Source of the DNA: Ascarosepion bandense
Taxonomy: Eukaryota > Mollusca > Cephalopoda > Sepiida > Sepiidae
Assembly: GCA_037127315.1 (NCBI GenBank)
Contig: JBBBDQ010001940.1
Span: 808,501-872,500, forward strand
DNA: 64,000 nucleotides
Direction: 5' to 3'
Shown here: piece after piece, positions 62,866 through 64,000 of the stretch
Position numbering within the stretch: the stretch's first letter is position 1
Layout of the letters: the number at the start of each line of letters is the position of its first letter
Position numbers and translations under genes: made by a program
The notes under the pieces: model-generated
The model's input: the letters and a program-made list of their open reading frames with translations, nothing else
What the model was told of the DNA's origin: nothing
Databases searched by the model: none

Positions 62866-64000
62866 AAAATAGGTAAGAATGAAATTGTGGATTTTGTGCC
62901 AAAGTATTTAACTTCCATCAACAAAAAAGAGATTAATATTTTTGCATAAACAAATCATTATAATAATACATTGATGATTAAAAACTTTACTTCAACTTCA
63001 TTTACAGAAACCAGAATGTGTAAGAAAAATAAAAATGATAAAATTGCTTTTCTAGTCTAGAAAATTGCTTGTTACTATTGCAGTTATACAACAAATTAGA
63101 GACATGGTAAAAGTAAATAGATATAACTTCTCAGTTGTTTATCACTCTAAAAATATTTTACAGATTAAATTAAAAATTGATTGATTTGCCATTAGAATTT
63201 AAAATCTCTCCTTTTTCTGACATTTCTTTTACTCTATTGCATGGAATTCTATTTTACAGGAAAATAGTGTTTTTGTACCCAAAAATATTCAGTGGATACT
63301 GGGAGTAGTCCCAGCTGCTGAATGGATATTTATTTTTCTGAAACAACTTTGCATCATAAATGCGTCAAATTTACAAGTCTAACATCTTATTCATCCACTG
63401 CTTTCTCTGCTGAATGTTTCGTTTAAGAAGAATCTTTCCTCTGACTCCGCTACAAACCAATATGATAAAAATACTTATTCTTAAGAGGAAATGGACATAC
63501 TGTCTCATATCAGCAACATTATAATACGGATTTTTTTTTCAATTTCCTGTCTAATTACACCCTTTAGATAATCAAAATCAACTTGAATAAAATATAGTGG
63601 TTTCAATTCTTAGCAAATTGTACACTCGCATAATGTGCAAGTAAAAGTGTAATTTCTATTTTTTATATTATTTGACATTGACTCATTCCATATTTATACT
63701 AATATGTTCCTTTTCTGAAAATTCTCATGATCTTGACAAAGAAAAATACTTTGAATTTAGTTAGAATGCTAGTTTATATACTTGTTATAAAATATATTTT
63801 TTAAAGCTGTACAGAAATTAGAATAGTGTTTCTTATTTATTTTTTAATTTATCTTTTATTATAATTTTTAACAAATATTTGAAACCCTTAATGACATTAT
63901 GAAAAACTGAATTTGAGCTGTGTGCCAACAATAAAATGACTGATCAGAAACAGTTTCTCTTAGATAACTTTAGAGTATTAAGACTTTAAGTGCTAATATA
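62866..64000. other. Non-coding AT-rich DNA
   Basis: No feature seen to the end of the window. Confidence 0.5.

Overview
The window is an AT-rich segment of an animal nuclear genome. The two conserved host genes have spliced, phase-consistent exons with GT-AG introns, most of the DNA is non-coding, and transposable elements are dense. The mix of repeats (Penelope-like elements with GIY-YIG endonucleases, CR1/Jockey-type LINEs, an animal Ty1/copia element, Ty3/gypsy-like LTRs, 5S rRNA/tRNA-type SINEs and hammerhead-bearing tRNA-like repeats) suggests a lophotrochozoan, most probably a mollusc and perhaps a cephalopod. The taxon is inference, not proof.

Layout. 1-7 kb is a transposon graveyard: three Penelope-like fragments in both orientations, a CR1/Jockey LINE on the minus strand, a 5S/tRNA SINE, and a second LINE relic. 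7.9-25.1 kb, minus strand, holds the first 11 coding exons of the MYST histone acetyltransferase KAT7 (HBO1). I could join them in frame for 434 codons; the last part of the acetyltransferase domain, with the catalytic glutamate, lies outside the window. Its introns carry SINEs, a Penelope-like fragment, LINE relics and a perfect 27-bp-arm palindrome. 25.1-25.4 kb is its promoter side, with ETS-like and YY1-like sites. 27-31 kb contains inverted and direct copies of one LTR family.

31.0-31.9 kb holds the most unusual object. It is a minus-strand composite of two tandem ~302-bp units, each with a tRNA-like box A/box B region followed by a hammerhead-ribozyme fold. It ends in the same 3' tail as the LINE family found elsewhere in the window. 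35.4-43.2 kb is a decayed Ty1/copia element with both LTRs, a polypurine tract and near-matching target duplications, interrupted by at least three later insertions.

46.7-49.6 kb, plus strand, is a two-exon PWWP2A/B gene (835 codons) with NRF1 and YY1 promoter motifs, a C-terminal PWWP domain and 14 tandem PPPSP-type repeats. 49.6-59.1 kb is mostly non-coding. 59.2-61.7 kb is a 5'-truncated but otherwise open LINE (778 codons of endonuclease end plus reverse transcriptase), followed directly by a Tc1-family transposase relic and a SINE.

Both host genes are chromatin factors: KAT7 acetylates histones, and PWWP2A/B reads methylated and H2A.Z chromatin. I see no evidence that they are co-regulated beyond sharing housekeeping-type promoter motifs.
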